The notes beneath the pieces are model-generated. The model searched no databases and was not told the DNA's origin. It saw nothing but the letters and a program-made list of their open reading frames with translations. Position numbers and translations under genes: made by a program. DNA of 64,000 bases from Streptomyces sp. Mut1 (GTDB taxonomy: Bacteria; Actinomycetota; Actinomycetes; Streptomycetales; Streptomycetaceae), in assembly GCF_030719295.1 (NCBI RefSeq), contig NZ_CP120997.1, positions 6,644,001 through 6,708,000 of the forward strand, in the 5' to 3' direction. Of this stretch, positions 17,061 to 25,601 are shown piece by piece. How positions within the stretch are numbered: position 1 is the first letter of the stretch; every line of letters starts with the position of its first letter.

Positions 17061-18260
17061 ATGGACCTGCTGTTCCAATGGCTCTCCTGGGCGTGCGCCA
17101 TCAGCAACCTGATCGCCTTCTGCTACAAAGCCCCCGCGTTGCGCAAGAACGCGCAACGGGCCGCCCTGGTCGCGCTGTGCACCTATTTCTTCTTCAACGG
17201 TCTCTCCTACTGGGTCGACCTGGAGATATTCCGCGGACCGCTCATCGAGTTCTTCGACTACCCCAACATCACGATCATCATCGTCCAGGTGTCGGTGATC
17301 GTCCTGACCGCGGCCCAGCAGATCTCCGTCGTCCACCTGACCCTGCCGCCCGAGCAGGCGAAGCGGGTGGCGAGACGGCAGGTGACCGGCTTCGCCGTCG
17401 CCCTCGCCGTGCTCATCGCCCTGTTCGTGGCGGTACTCCCCGGCAAGGTGGCGTCGGCGCAGGAGACCGTGTATCTGAACATCCAGGACGCGGACTACGC
17501 CCTCTACATGTCCTACTACCTGGCCATCTGCGCGGTCGGGCGGTACCAGTCCGTCGTGTTCGCCGCCCGCTACGCCCGAGCCATCCAGGAGTTCTGGCTA
17601 CGTCTCGGCATGCGCCTGGTGGCCGGCGGCTCCGCGCTCATCCTGGTCTACTGCGCGGTCCGCTACTGGCAGATCCTCGCCGTGCACACGCCCTTCGTGA
17701 GCACGGGGCCCTGGAAGTTCCTCTTCTGGCTCATCGCCGACACGGGCACCCTGCTCCAGGTGCTCGGCTGGACCATCCCCTCCTGGGGACCCAGGCTCAG
17801 CCCGGCCTGGCTCAGGAACTACCGCGCCTACCGCGGGCTCGCGCCCCTGTGGCACGCCGTCACCCAGGCGGCTCCCGAAGTCACGCTGGAGCCGACCCGC
17901 CACCGCCTGCTCGACTGGATACCGCCCCGCGATCTCGAATTCCGCCTGTACCGGCGGGTGATCGAGATCCGGGACGGGCAACTGCTGCTCTCCGGCCTGG
18001 CCGATCCCATCGCCGTCCACCGGCTCGAACAGGCCCGCCGGTCGGAGCACGAGGCGATGTTCGAGGCCGCCGTGCTCAGATCCGCGGTGGCCGGGGCCGC
18101 CGGGCGTACGGCGCACGACGGGTCGCAGTCGAGCCGCCGCACGTCCGACATCAGCCTGCCGCAGGAGATACACCAGCTCACCCGGGTCTCCAGGGCCTAC
18201 CGTCTGCTCGGCAGCGCACAGCGCCCGAGGGCTCAGGGGCGGCGCGGCTTCTCCGGCTGA
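17061..18260 (+). CDS. MAB_1171c-like integral membrane protein (putative transporter)
   Basis: The 399-residue protein has about seven hydrophobic segments between residues 5 and 235, for example LSWACAISNLIAFCYKAPAL, ITIIIVQVSVIVLTAA and VTGFAVALAVLIALFVAVLP. A cytoplasmic tail of about 150 residues with RLYRRVIEIRDGQLLL follows. This layout and the position after an ImmA-like gene match the actinobacterial MAB_1171c family, described only as putative transporters. Its last 28 bases overlap the end of the convergent XRE gene. Confidence 0.75.
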   Translation: MDLLFQWLSWACAISNLIAFCYKAPALRKNAQRAALVALCTYFFFNGLSYWVDLEIFRGPLIEFFDYPNITIIIVQVSVIVLTAAQQISVVHLTLPPEQAKRVARRQVTGFAVALAVLIALFVAVLPGKVASAQETVYLNIQDADYALYMSYYLAICAVGRYQSVVFAARYARAIQEFWLRLGMRLVAGGSALILVYCAVRYWQILAVHTPFVSTGPWKFLFWLIADTGTLLQVLGWTIPSWGPRLSPAWLRNYRAYRGLAPLWHAVTQAAPEVTLEPTRHRLLDWIPPRDLEFRLYRRVIEIRDGQLLLSGLADPIAVHRLEQARRSEHEAMFEAAVLRSAVAGAAGRTAHDGSQSSRRTSDISLPQEIHQLTRVSRAYRLLGSAQRPRAQGRRGFSG

Positions 18261-18712
18261 TCCCGCGGAGCGTCGGTGTCGACCAGTCCTTCGAGCTTGC
18301 GCAACTGGTCGATCATGTTGGACACCGCCTGCCGGCTGGACTCGGAGAGCCCGGTCGAGCGCAGCGCGATGTTCTGCGCGTCGGAGTCCTTGAGGGCGTC
18401 GAGCAGGGCGAGCTGCTCGTCCACCTTCGCCGACTCCTCGTCGCTGAGGAAGTAGGCGGCGTTCACTCCGCAGTAGTGGGCGAGGGCTTCGAGATGACGC
18501 ATCGTCGGGTTCGTCTTGCGGCCCGTGCGCAGCTGCCAGACATAGGTCGCGCTGATCGTCTTCTCGCCGGCGGCGATGTTGATCGCCGTCGCCACCTCCT
18601 CGTTGGAGGGGGCCTTCTGGCCCGCGGGCGCCGTCATGCGCAGCAGGCGCTCCAGTTTCTCGGCAAGGCGCCCCCCTTGCTCTCCCGCGTTCTGCTCGGG
18701 CTCATCGCTCAT
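18233..18712 (-). CDS. XRE-family DNA-binding protein
   Basis: The 159-residue protein has a helix-turn-helix at about residues 35-85 (SNEEVATAINIAAGEKTISATYVWQLRTG split over two helices, then PTMRHLEALAHYCGV). The C-terminal half is helical and probably dimerises. It is the likely repressor partner of the ImmA-like protein. ATG at 18712 has GGGAGGGAGG 10 bases upstream. A perfect 11-bp palindrome lies 36-46 bases before the start and may be its own operator. The 3' end overlaps the MAB_1171c-like gene, so antisense interference between the two transcripts is possible. Confidence 0.85.
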   Translation of the reverse strand: MSDEPEQNAGEQGGRLAEKLERLLRMTAPAGQKAPSNEEVATAINIAAGEKTISATYVWQLRTGRKTNPTMRHLEALAHYCGVNAAYFLSDEESAKVDEQLALLDALKDSDAQNIALRSTGLSESSRQAVSNMIDQLRKLEGLVDTDAPRDQPEKPRRP

Positions 18713-18747
18713 GATCGGCCAGCCTCCCTCCCCATGAGATCTTTCTC

Positions 18748-18758
18748 AGTTGTCAACT
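18748..18758. promoter_or_regulatory. Palindrome AGTTGTCAACT, candidate XRE operator
   Basis: A perfect 11-bp palindrome stands in the short gap between the XRE start (18712) and the MATE gene end (18806). Nearly the same word, AGTTGACAACC, recurs at 30277-30287 in the divergent biosynthetic promoter. Binding by the XRE protein is inference. Confidence 0.45.
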
Positions 18759-18805
18759 CTTACCAGACCGGTAGATCCCTGCCCATAGATCAGGCCGGTC
18801 AAGAT

Positions 18806-20188
18806 TCAACCATTCTCGGCGAAGTACCGCCGGAACAGCGCATAGGACATAGCGTACTGCGCCCCGGTTCCGACGATCATCGACAGCCAGACGCCCTCCA
18901 CACCGAGCACGGACCACGAGCTCAGAGCGAAGGCGAGTGGGATCTGCACCACCGCTCCCAGGAGAGTGACCCAGAACAGCGCCTGTGCGCGCCCCCCGCC
19001 TGTGAAGACTCCGCCGAGGCCCACCACCCCGGCCAGGAGCAGCAGATAGGGGAACAGATACCAGAAAAGAACTCCACCGGAGTCCACGACTCCTGGAGCG
19101 TCACTGAAGAGACCCATGAGGAAACGTCCACCGAGAGCGAGCAGGAACCCCGCCCCGGCACCGACGAGGGTGGCGAGCACGGCGCTCTGCCGCCCGATCA
19201 TGGATTCGGCGGACTCGCCCGCCCCCCGGGTGCGCGCGGTGAGGATGCTGCCCGCCTGGCGCACGGCGTAGAAGGCCATGGTGACGAAGAACAGCACCTT
19301 GAACCCGATGCCGTACGCCGCCAGCGGGTCCTCGCCGAACCGGGCCACGATGCCGACCAGGGTCATGCTGATCCCCATGCGCAGGACGAAGTCCCCGGAG
19401 GCCGGCAGACCGATGTTCAGCAGCCGGCGCAGCGCGCCCCACAGCCGGAGGTCCGTCGGTTCCGCGTCGCCGGCGTCCGCGAGCCGCCTGCGCCGCAGGA
19501 TCGTCAGGCTGACGCACAGGGCGATGGCGCGGCCCAGGAGCATGCCGAGCGCGGCACCCCGCACGCCCAGGTGCGGCAGTGGCCCGACGCCGTAGATCAG
19601 CAGGGGGTCGAGGACGAGGATGAGGGCGTTGGCCAGGATCGCCGTCCGCATGGGGGTTCTGGTGTCGCCGGTGCCCTTGAAGACGCCGTCCACGACGTTC
19701 TGCGCGAAGAAGACGGCGATCCCGGGGAACGAGATGGCGAAGAACTGCACGGTGAGCCGGAGGACGTCGCCCTCGCCGCCGACGAGCAGGCGCGCGATGG
19801 GCTCACGCAGGAGGAAGCCGCCCACGGCGACGACGGGGGTGATGACGAGCCACAGCACCCGCACCGCGCCCATGATCACGGGCACCTCGGCGCGCCGCTT
19901 CGCCCCGATCGCGTCGGCGATCATCACGGTCGCCCCGACGTTGGCCATCAGGATGACGCCGAGGAGCACGTTCTCCAGGGTCGTGGCGACGGCCACCGCG
20001 CCCACGGCGGCCTCACCGAGCCGGGACACCCAGATCGTGTCGATGACTCCGGCCACCACACCCGAGAGCAGTTCGAGGTAGACGGGGATGCCGAGGCCCA
20101 GCAGCGACCAGCGGGTCGCGGCGGGGGAGAGGACGGCCGACCGCGCGGAGGCGGTCCGGATGTCAGGTGTGGTGGACAACGGCCACAA
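18806..20188 (-). CDS. MATE-family multidrug/toxin efflux transporter
   Basis: The 460-residue protein has about twelve transmembrane segments and MATE hallmarks: GLGIPVYLELLSGVVAGVIDT in helix 1, LANALILVLDPLLIYG near residue 185, and a second half that repeats the first (LNIGLPASGDFVLRMGIS). It would export cationic drugs or metabolites in exchange for protons or sodium. The first in-frame start is TTG at 20188, which overlaps the upstream oxidoreductase by 26 bases. TTG at 20179 is equally possible. The overlap indicates translational coupling. Self-resistance or product export for the nearby cluster is a possible role. Confidence 0.85.
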   Translation of the reverse strand: MWPLSTTPDIRTASARSAVLSPAATRWSLLGLGIPVYLELLSGVVAGVIDTIWVSRLGEAAVGAVAVATTLENVLLGVILMANVGATVMIADAIGAKRRAEVPVIMGAVRVLWLVITPVVAVGGFLLREPIARLLVGGEGDVLRLTVQFFAISFPGIAVFFAQNVVDGVFKGTGDTRTPMRTAILANALILVLDPLLIYGVGPLPHLGVRGAALGMLLGRAIALCVSLTILRRRRLADAGDAEPTDLRLWGALRRLLNIGLPASGDFVLRMGISMTLVGIVARFGEDPLAAYGIGFKVLFFVTMAFYAVRQAGSILTARTRGAGESAESMIGRQSAVLATLVGAGAGFLLALGGRFLMGLFSDAPGVVDSGGVLFWYLFPYLLLLAGVVGLGGVFTGGGRAQALFWVTLLGAVVQIPLAFALSSWSVLGVEGVWLSMIVGTGAQYAMSYALFRRYFAENG

Positions 20189-21155
20189 CCTTTCCCGTGG
20201 CGCGGTTGGCTTCCATGTGACGGTGTGCCGCCACGAGTTCCTCCAGCGCGAAGACCCGGTCGATCCCGACCCGGCAGGCGCCCGACTCGACCCGGCGGAC
20301 GATGTCGTCGAGCGCGTCGCGCGCCCGGTCGCCGTGGTTGATCTCGCTGCTGGAGTAGGTGGTCAGCGTGGCGCCGGAGGGGATGTCCTCCAGCGGCTCG
20401 AACCCGGGGATGGTCCAGGTGTCCGAGAGGATGCCCGTGTTGCACACACGGCCCCGGGGGGCCAGTGCCTTCAGTGAGTCGAGCACGGCGGTGCCTCCGA
20501 CGAGGTCGACGATCCGGTCCGCGCCGTCGCTCCATACGGAGCGGACGGCGTCACCGATGCCGTTCCCGGTGTCGAGGAGTACGTGGTCGGCCCCGTGCTC
20601 CCGCAGGAGTGCCCGTTTGCCGGGGTCGCGGGTGGTGGCGGCGGTCTCCACCCCGCCGCCCGCCGCCAGGGCGAGCGCCGCCATCCCCACGGAGGAGGTG
20701 GCGGCACGGATCACGAGGCGGTGTCCCGGCCGCAGATCCAGCGTGTCGAGGGTGCCCCACGCGGTCAGCCAGGACTCCGGGAGCGCCGCCAGGGTGGTCC
20801 AGGGCAGCTCGGTCCTCACGGGGATCAGCTGGGCCGTGGGGAGCAGGGCGAACTCGGCGTAGCTGCCGTCGAACCGCCTGCCCATGCCGCCCATGGCGGC
20901 GGCCACCACCGTGCCGGCCGGCAGCCGGGGGTCCGTCGAGCGCTCGACGGTGCCCACGCACTCGATGCCCGGGATCCGCGGGAGCCGGACATCCGGGGAG
21001 GCTCCGCGGCGGGTGAAGAGCTCGGAGCGGTTCAGCCCGAAGGCCCGCACGCGGACGAGGGTCCAGCCCTCGCGGGCCTCGGGCGTCGGGACGTCACGCA
21101 GGCGCAGGGCCTCCGGCCCGCCCGGACGCTCCAGTCTCATCGCGCGCATGTCCAC
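20163..21155 (-). CDS. NADPH:quinone oxidoreductase-like MDR enzyme
   Basis: The 330-residue protein belongs to the zinc-free quinone oxidoreductase branch of the medium-chain dehydrogenase superfamily. The N-terminal GroES-like part contains GLNRSELFTRRG and PRIPGIECVGTV. The Rossmann part has ATSSVGMAALALA near residue 155, a variant of the glycine motif. No structural zinc cysteines are present. The gene is followed by the coupled MATE gene and is divergent from the PadR regulator, which probably controls both. Substrate unknown. Confidence 0.85.
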   Translation of the reverse strand: MDMRAMRLERPGGPEALRLRDVPTPEAREGWTLVRVRAFGLNRSELFTRRGASPDVRLPRIPGIECVGTVERSTDPRLPAGTVVAAAMGGMGRRFDGSYAEFALLPTAQLIPVRTELPWTTLAALPESWLTAWGTLDTLDLRPGHRLVIRAATSSVGMAALALAAGGGVETAATTRDPGKRALLREHGADHVLLDTGNGIGDAVRSVWSDGADRIVDLVGGTAVLDSLKALAPRGRVCNTGILSDTWTIPGFEPLEDIPSGATLTTYSSSEINHGDRARDALDDIVRRVESGACRVGIDRVFALEELVAAHRHMEANRATGKVVAVVHHT

Positions 21156-21201
21156 CTCGCCTTCCGCGGGGGCCGGCCATCGTTCCGTGCCGAGATACTA
21201 C

Positions 21202-21243
21202 CTCTAATAGAGTGGGTCGAGAAGAGATAGTCTGGAAACAGAC
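21202..21243. promoter_or_regulatory. Two inverted repeats in the PadR divergent promoter
   Basis: CTCTA-A-TAGAG at 21202-21212 and GTCTG-GAAA-CAGAC at 21230-21243 are both perfect dyads in the 103-base gap between the oxidoreductase start (21155) and the PadR start (21259). Their placement over the divergent promoters makes them candidate operators for the PadR protein. They do not match the classical ATGT-N8-ACAT PadR site. Confidence 0.45.
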
Positions 21244-21258
21244 GCTGACAGGAGGGCC

Positions 21259-21858
21259 GTGCTGACACTTTCCATCCTCGGGTTCCTGGCCGAACGGCCC
21301 ATGCACGCCTACGAACTCCGGCAACACCTGTCCGACCTGATCGGGCACAACCGGCCGGTGAGCGACGGCGCGCTCTACCCCGCGCTCAACCGGCTCAGGC
21401 AGGCCGGACATCTGGAGCGGCAGGCCGAACCCGGCAGCGGGGCGCCGGTGCGCCAGGTCCTCCACATCACCGGGAGCGGCAGGGCGGAGCTGCTGCGCAG
21501 GCTCTCCGATCCCCGGAGCACCGAGATCACCGACGGCGGCTCGTTCTTCACCCTGCTGGCCTTTCTCAGCCGGCTGCCCGACCGCGAGCGGCAGCGGGCC
21601 GTGCTGCAACGGCGGCTGGACTTCCTCTCCGAGCCGGCCAGCTTCTTCAGTCACTCCGGGGCCCCCGCACGGATCAAGGACGTGGACGACCGCTTCCGCA
21701 AGGGCATGCTGATCATGGCCAGGGCCGCACGGCAGACCGAGCGCACCTGGCTGGAGGAGACCCTGCGGGAGCTCTCCGACGAGGAGGGCACCGGCCGGGA
21801 CGGCACCGACGAGAACGGCGCCGAGAAGGACGGCGCCGACCGGGCCCCGGAGGGGTGA
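21259..21858 (+). CDS. PadR-family transcriptional regulator
   Basis: The 199-residue protein opens with the PadR winged helix: LSILGFLAERPMHAYELRQHL, then DGALYPALNRLRQAGHLE and the wing RQVLHITGSGRAEL. A longer C-terminal helical domain (PadR subfamily 2 type) and a Asp/Glu/Gly-rich tail follow. The start is GTG at 21259, with GGAGG only 3 bases upstream. It lies divergent from the quinone oxidoreductase/MATE pair and is the likely repressor of these detoxification genes. Its 3' end faces the permease gene with a 19-base gap. Confidence 0.9.
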   Translation: MLTLSILGFLAERPMHAYELRQHLSDLIGHNRPVSDGALYPALNRLRQAGHLERQAEPGSGAPVRQVLHITGSGRAELLRRLSDPRSTEITDGGSFFTLLAFLSRLPDRERQRAVLQRRLDFLSEPASFFSHSGAPARIKDVDDRFRKGMLIMARAARQTERTWLEETLRELSDEEGTGRDGTDENGAEKDGADRAPEG

Positions 21859-21877
21859 GGCCCGGCCGCCCGTCGCC

Positions 21878-23269
21878 TCATCCCCGTCGCCGCTGCCTCA
21901 GTACGCCGATGGCGAGCACCACCGCGGTCAGCACCCCGGTCCCGATCACCTGGGGCCGGGAGGCGTCGTCGACGACCAGCAGCACCAGGACGGCGCCCAT
22001 CGCGACCAGCGAGAGGATCGTCAGCCCGGGAAAGCCCCACATCCGCAGCTTCAGCCGCTCCGGTGCCTCGCGTTCCAGCTGGGCGCGCAGCCGCAGCTGC
22101 GACACCGCGACCGCGATCCAGACGACCAGGGCTATCGCACCGACCGCGTTCAGCATCCACAGGAACACGCTGTCGGGCCACCAGATGTTCAGCAGGACCG
22201 ACACGAAGCCGAACGTGACCGACACCAGCACGGCCCGGCGGGGCACCCCGGACGCCGAGCGGGCGCGCAACGCCTTCGGGGCCTCGCCCCGTTCCGCCAG
22301 CGAGTACACCATGCGGGAGGCCGCGTAGAGGTTGGCGTTGAGGGCGGACAGCAGCGCCGCGAGCAGGACGACGTTCATCACCTGGGCGGCCGCCGGCAGC
22401 CCGATGTGCTCCAGGACCGCGACGAACGGACTCGCCCCGACCTTGCTGTCGTTCCACGGCAGCACCAGGACGATCACCGCGACCGATCCCACGTAGAAGA
22501 CCAGCAGCCGCCACACCACGCTGCGCATCGCGCTGCTCAGCCCGCGCGCCGGGTCCTCGGACTCGGCCGCGGCCAGCGTGACGATCTCCATCCCGCCGAA
22601 GGCGAAGACCACGGCCAGCAGCCCCGACAGGACACCGTCCCAGCCCCTGGGCAGGAAGCCGCCGTGCGCGGTCAGGTTGTCCAGGCCGATCGCACCCTCG
22701 CCCGGGAGCGCCCCGGCCACCGCGAGCGCGCCCAGGACGAGGAAGGCGACGATCGCCACCACCTTCAGGACCGCGAACCAGAACTCGAACTCCCCGAACA
22801 TTCGGACGGCCGCCAGGTTGCTGACGGTCAGTCCGGCCATGAAGACGAGCACCCAGACCCACGTCGCCACCCCGGGCACCCACCCGTGGACGATGACCGC
22901 GGCGCCGGTCGCCTCGATGGCCAGCACCACCGAGATCAGGGCCCAGTAGAGCCAGCCCACCGTGAAACCGGCCCAGCTTCCGAGCGCCCGCTCGGCATGG
23001 GCCGAGAACGACCCCGAGGCGGGCAGGGCGACGGACATCTCGCCCATCATGCGCATCACCAGGACCGCCAGCAGCCCGGCGGCCAGGAAGCTGATGAGCA
23101 CACCCGGCCCGGCGAGGGCGATCCCCGCGCCGGACCCCACGAACAGGCCGGCGCCGATCGCTCCGCCGAGGCCGATCATGGTCAGATGCCTGGTGCCCAG
23201 CCCGCCCGGCCGCCGGGACGGCGGGGCGTCGGCTGCGGTGGCGGGCCTGTTCTTCGTCGGACTCGACAT
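21878..23269 (-). CDS. Amino-acid permease, APC superfamily (AAT type)
   Basis: The 463-residue protein has twelve hydrophobic helices and the helix-1 signature MIGLGGAIGAGLFVGSGAGI typical of GABA/aromatic amino-acid permeases, plus FGGMEIVTLAAAESEDP near residue 240. It should import an amino acid by proton symport. It is the last gene of the eight-gene minus-strand operon and starts 22 bases after the ATP-grasp gene. In a biosynthetic setting it could import a precursor or export an amino-acid-like product. Confidence 0.88.
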   Translation of the reverse strand: MSSPTKNRPATAADAPPSRRPGGLGTRHLTMIGLGGAIGAGLFVGSGAGIALAGPGVLISFLAAGLLAVLVMRMMGEMSVALPASGSFSAHAERALGSWAGFTVGWLYWALISVVLAIEATGAAVIVHGWVPGVATWVWVLVFMAGLTVSNLAAVRMFGEFEFWFAVLKVVAIVAFLVLGALAVAGALPGEGAIGLDNLTAHGGFLPRGWDGVLSGLLAVVFAFGGMEIVTLAAAESEDPARGLSSAMRSVVWRLLVFYVGSVAVIVLVLPWNDSKVGASPFVAVLEHIGLPAAAQVMNVVLLAALLSALNANLYAASRMVYSLAERGEAPKALRARSASGVPRRAVLVSVTFGFVSVLLNIWWPDSVFLWMLNAVGAIALVVWIAVAVSQLRLRAQLEREAPERLKLRMWGFPGLTILSLVAMGAVLVLLVVDDASRPQVIGTGVLTAVVLAIGVLRQRRRG

Positions 23270-23291
23270 GACTGTGTCCCTGTCCCTGCGA

Positions 23292-24575
23292 TCAGTTGAC
23301 GTAGACGGGCTTGAGCAGTTGGTCGGCCGACTCCAGCGCCGACAGGACGTCCTCGCGCCGCTCGCCGCGGGCGAGGACGAGGACGAAGCAGGAGACGGGG
23401 TTCTCCGGGTACTTGATCACCACGTGGTCGCCCGGGGCCGCCATCCACCGCAGCGCCACGACCCCCGGCAGCGCCTCGGCCTCCGCGACGCCCTCGAAGC
23501 CGGCCAGCTCCCCGGTGCGGTCGGCGAGCACGGGGGTGAACCCGGCCGGTGTCGGGTTCTCCTTGCCGGTGAAGTCCACGGGCTCGCCCAGCACGGCACG
23601 CAGGTACTCCCGCGGCCCCCACACACCGGTGGACTCCCGGATCGACTCCTGGACGAAGGCGTTGGTGCCGCCCAGCCGCCCGTTGACCTCGATGATCTTC
23701 GGGCCGGACGGAGTGAGCCGCACCTCCACATGCGCGCCCCCCACCGTCGCGCCCAGCGCCCTGAGCGCGTCCACGGCCGTGGTGATCAGCGCCTTCTGGT
23801 CCACCTCCGGCAGCTGGGACGGCGTGGCGTACGCGCCCTCGATGAAGTGCGGCTCGGCGAAGGGGTAGGGCTTGTCGTGGATGGCCAGCAGCCGGTACTC
23901 ACCACCGCCGTAGACGAAGTCCAGTGCGAATTCGTCGCCCCGCACGTACTCCTGGACCAGCACCCCCTCGGCGTCCGGATAGGCGTAGACCCGCGCCACG
24001 TTCGGCACCGAGTACCCGTCCTCGGAGAACGAGTCGCGTCCGTAGATCCCGCTGATGTTGTCGAAGGCGGCCTTCAGCTCCGCCTCGTCGGCCACCTTGG
24101 TCACCCCCTGACTCGCGCCGCTGGCCTGCGGCTTGAGCACCAGCGGGTAGGACAGCTCCCCGGCCACCGCGAGGGCCTCGGCCCGCGTCCGCACCACACG
24201 GGTGGCCGGTGTGGGCACCCCCGCCTCGTCCAGCCGGCGGCCCGTCTCGTACTTGTCCCGCATCGCCCGCACGGCCTCCTGCGAGTTGCCGGGCAGGCCC
24301 AGCTCGGCGGCGACCCGGGCGGCGACATGGAGCGAGCCCTCGTGGAACGTGGCCACGGCGTCGATCCGGCCGCCGCCGGCCAAGTGGCCACGCACCGCGG
24401 CGAGTACGGCCTCCTCGTCGAACTCGTCCACGGGCAGGTGGACGTCGTGGAGACCGCCGTCGGCCGGCGGTACGGCGTTGGCGAGGACGACCCGCAGACC
24501 CAGCGCGCGCGGGGTGGACAGCAGATCGGGATTGGCCGACGACGCGATGAGCAGCAGCGTCCGGGACTCGGACAT
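23292..24575 (-). CDS. ATP-grasp carboxylate-amine ligase (L-amino-acid ligase type)
   Basis: The 427-residue protein has the three ATP-grasp parts. The preATP-grasp domain starts RTLLLIASSANPDLL. ATP-binding follows at about residues 110-300 (YPLVLKPQASGASQGV, EGVLVQEYVRGDEFALD). The metal-binding end is GGAHVEVRLTPSGPKIIEVNGR, with Glu and Asn ligands. Such enzymes form amide or peptide bonds through acyl phosphates, as BacD does in bacilysin synthesis. ATG at 24575 follows GGAGGAAACC. Its place among carbamoyl- and carboxylate-activating genes suggests it joins an amino acid to the pathway intermediate; the substrate is not known. Confidence 0.85.
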   Translation of the reverse strand: MSESRTLLLIASSANPDLLSTPRALGLRVVLANAVPPADGGLHDVHLPVDEFDEEAVLAAVRGHLAGGGRIDAVATFHEGSLHVAARVAAELGLPGNSQEAVRAMRDKYETGRRLDEAGVPTPATRVVRTRAEALAVAGELSYPLVLKPQASGASQGVTKVADEAELKAAFDNISGIYGRDSFSEDGYSVPNVARVYAYPDAEGVLVQEYVRGDEFALDFVYGGGEYRLLAIHDKPYPFAEPHFIEGAYATPSQLPEVDQKALITTAVDALRALGATVGGAHVEVRLTPSGPKIIEVNGRLGGTNAFVQESIRESTGVWGPREYLRAVLGEPVDFTGKENPTPAGFTPVLADRTGELAGFEGVAEAEALPGVVALRWMAAPGDHVVIKYPENPVSCFVLVLARGERREDVLSALESADQLLKPVYVN

Positions 24576-24630
24576 GGTTTCCTCCGTTGTTGTTGAGACC
24601 CGTGAGGTTGTTGACACTCTGGTGCTCCGG

Positions 24631-25326
24631 TCAGGAGCGGCGCGCGCGGACACGCAGTGCCCCGGGCAGCGGATCGAGGGCGCGGCGGCACGCGGCGGCG
24701 TCCTCCCCGACCGCGAGACCGAGCGCCAGCGGGTCGCCCGCCCCGGACCCGGCGGGGGGACGGGCCGGCTCGCCGGGGCGGGCGAGGATTTCCGTCCCCC
24801 AGACACCCGCGGGCAGGGCCGGGACGTCGAACTCGACGCTCGCCGGCGTGATGTCCCGCGCCGGATAGAGGAGCCGGGCACCGGCAGCGCACCGCCGGCG
24901 CGGCGCGAGATCCGGTACGCCGCCACCGGCGAGCACCGCACGGGCACGGTCCAGGTCCGTGCCCGTGGCCAGCTGCCCGGCCCGCAGGACGAGCGCCCCT
25001 TCCCGCACCCGTGCGATCCGTACGCCCTGGAGCTCCCCGCCCTTCAGCCGCAGGACCGTCGCGGTGATCCCGCGGCCGGGCCCCGTACCGCCGTGCATGG
25101 CGCGGACGAGCCCGGACACGTCCGGCCGGCCGAGCAGCGGGTCGGACGCCTCGACCACGTAACCGCGGAACGGATCGCGCCCGCCGGCGTGCTCGGGGTG
25201 TGCGACGAACACGGGGGAGACCCGCCCGTCGCACACCACCGAGACGACCAGGACCAAGGGGTGCTCGTCGTTCTCCGGCCACTGCTCCCCGCCCGCGGGC
25301 AGCAGCGCGGGCCACCGCCCGCTCAT
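24631..25326 (-). CDS. Hypothetical protein (231 residues) in the biosynthetic operon
   Basis: I recognise no domain. The protein is soluble and rich in Gly, Ala and Arg, with alternating strand-like segments such as LVLVVSVVCDGRVSPVFVAHP at the start, GITATVLRLKGGEL in the middle and GALVLRAGQLATG. No signal peptide or membrane helix is visible. It overlaps the preceding small gene by ATGA, so it is translated as part of the same operon and likely acts in the same pathway or partners the 92-residue protein. Confidence 0.65.
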   Translation of the reverse strand: MSGRWPALLPAGGEQWPENDEHPLVLVVSVVCDGRVSPVFVAHPEHAGGRDPFRGYVVEASDPLLGRPDVSGLVRAMHGGTGPGRGITATVLRLKGGELQGVRIARVREGALVLRAGQLATGTDLDRARAVLAGGGVPDLAPRRRCAAGARLLYPARDITPASVEFDVPALPAGVWGTEILARPGEPARPPAGSGAGDPLALGLAVGEDAAACRRALDPLPGALRVRARRS

Positions 25327-25601
25327 GGCGAGCCGACCCCCTGCATCCGGCGGCGGTCCTCCAGCGTCCGTACGGACACCGTGGCCGCCACCACGGAGGC
25401 CCTCATCGCACCGAGGGCCTCCCGTGCCAGCTCCAGCGGCGCGCCCTCGCCGGAACCCTCCCTGACCGCCTCCGCGGCGACCGCGATCATCTGGGCTCCC
25501 TCGACGGCGGCGACGATGGCCGAGTCCAGGGCGTCGCCGCTGTCGGTCACCTCACGGAGCTCGGCCAGCAGACCACCGAGCAACTGCGCCGTCGCCGTCA
25601 T
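25323..25601 (-). CDS. Hypothetical small helical protein (92 residues)
   Basis: The product is almost entirely helical by eye (LLGGLLAELREVTDSGDALD, IVAAVEGAQMIAVAAEAVRE, LARRALGAM-like) and acidic, without cysteines or a signal. Its ATG overlaps the carbamoyltransferase stop (ATGA) and its own stop overlaps the next gene in the same way. A small accessory or assembly factor is possible, but the function is unknown. Confidence 0.65.
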   Translation of the reverse strand: MTATAQLLGGLLAELREVTDSGDALDSAIVAAVEGAQMIAVAAEAVREGSGEGAPLELAREALGAMRASVVAATVSVRTLEDRRRMQGVGSP

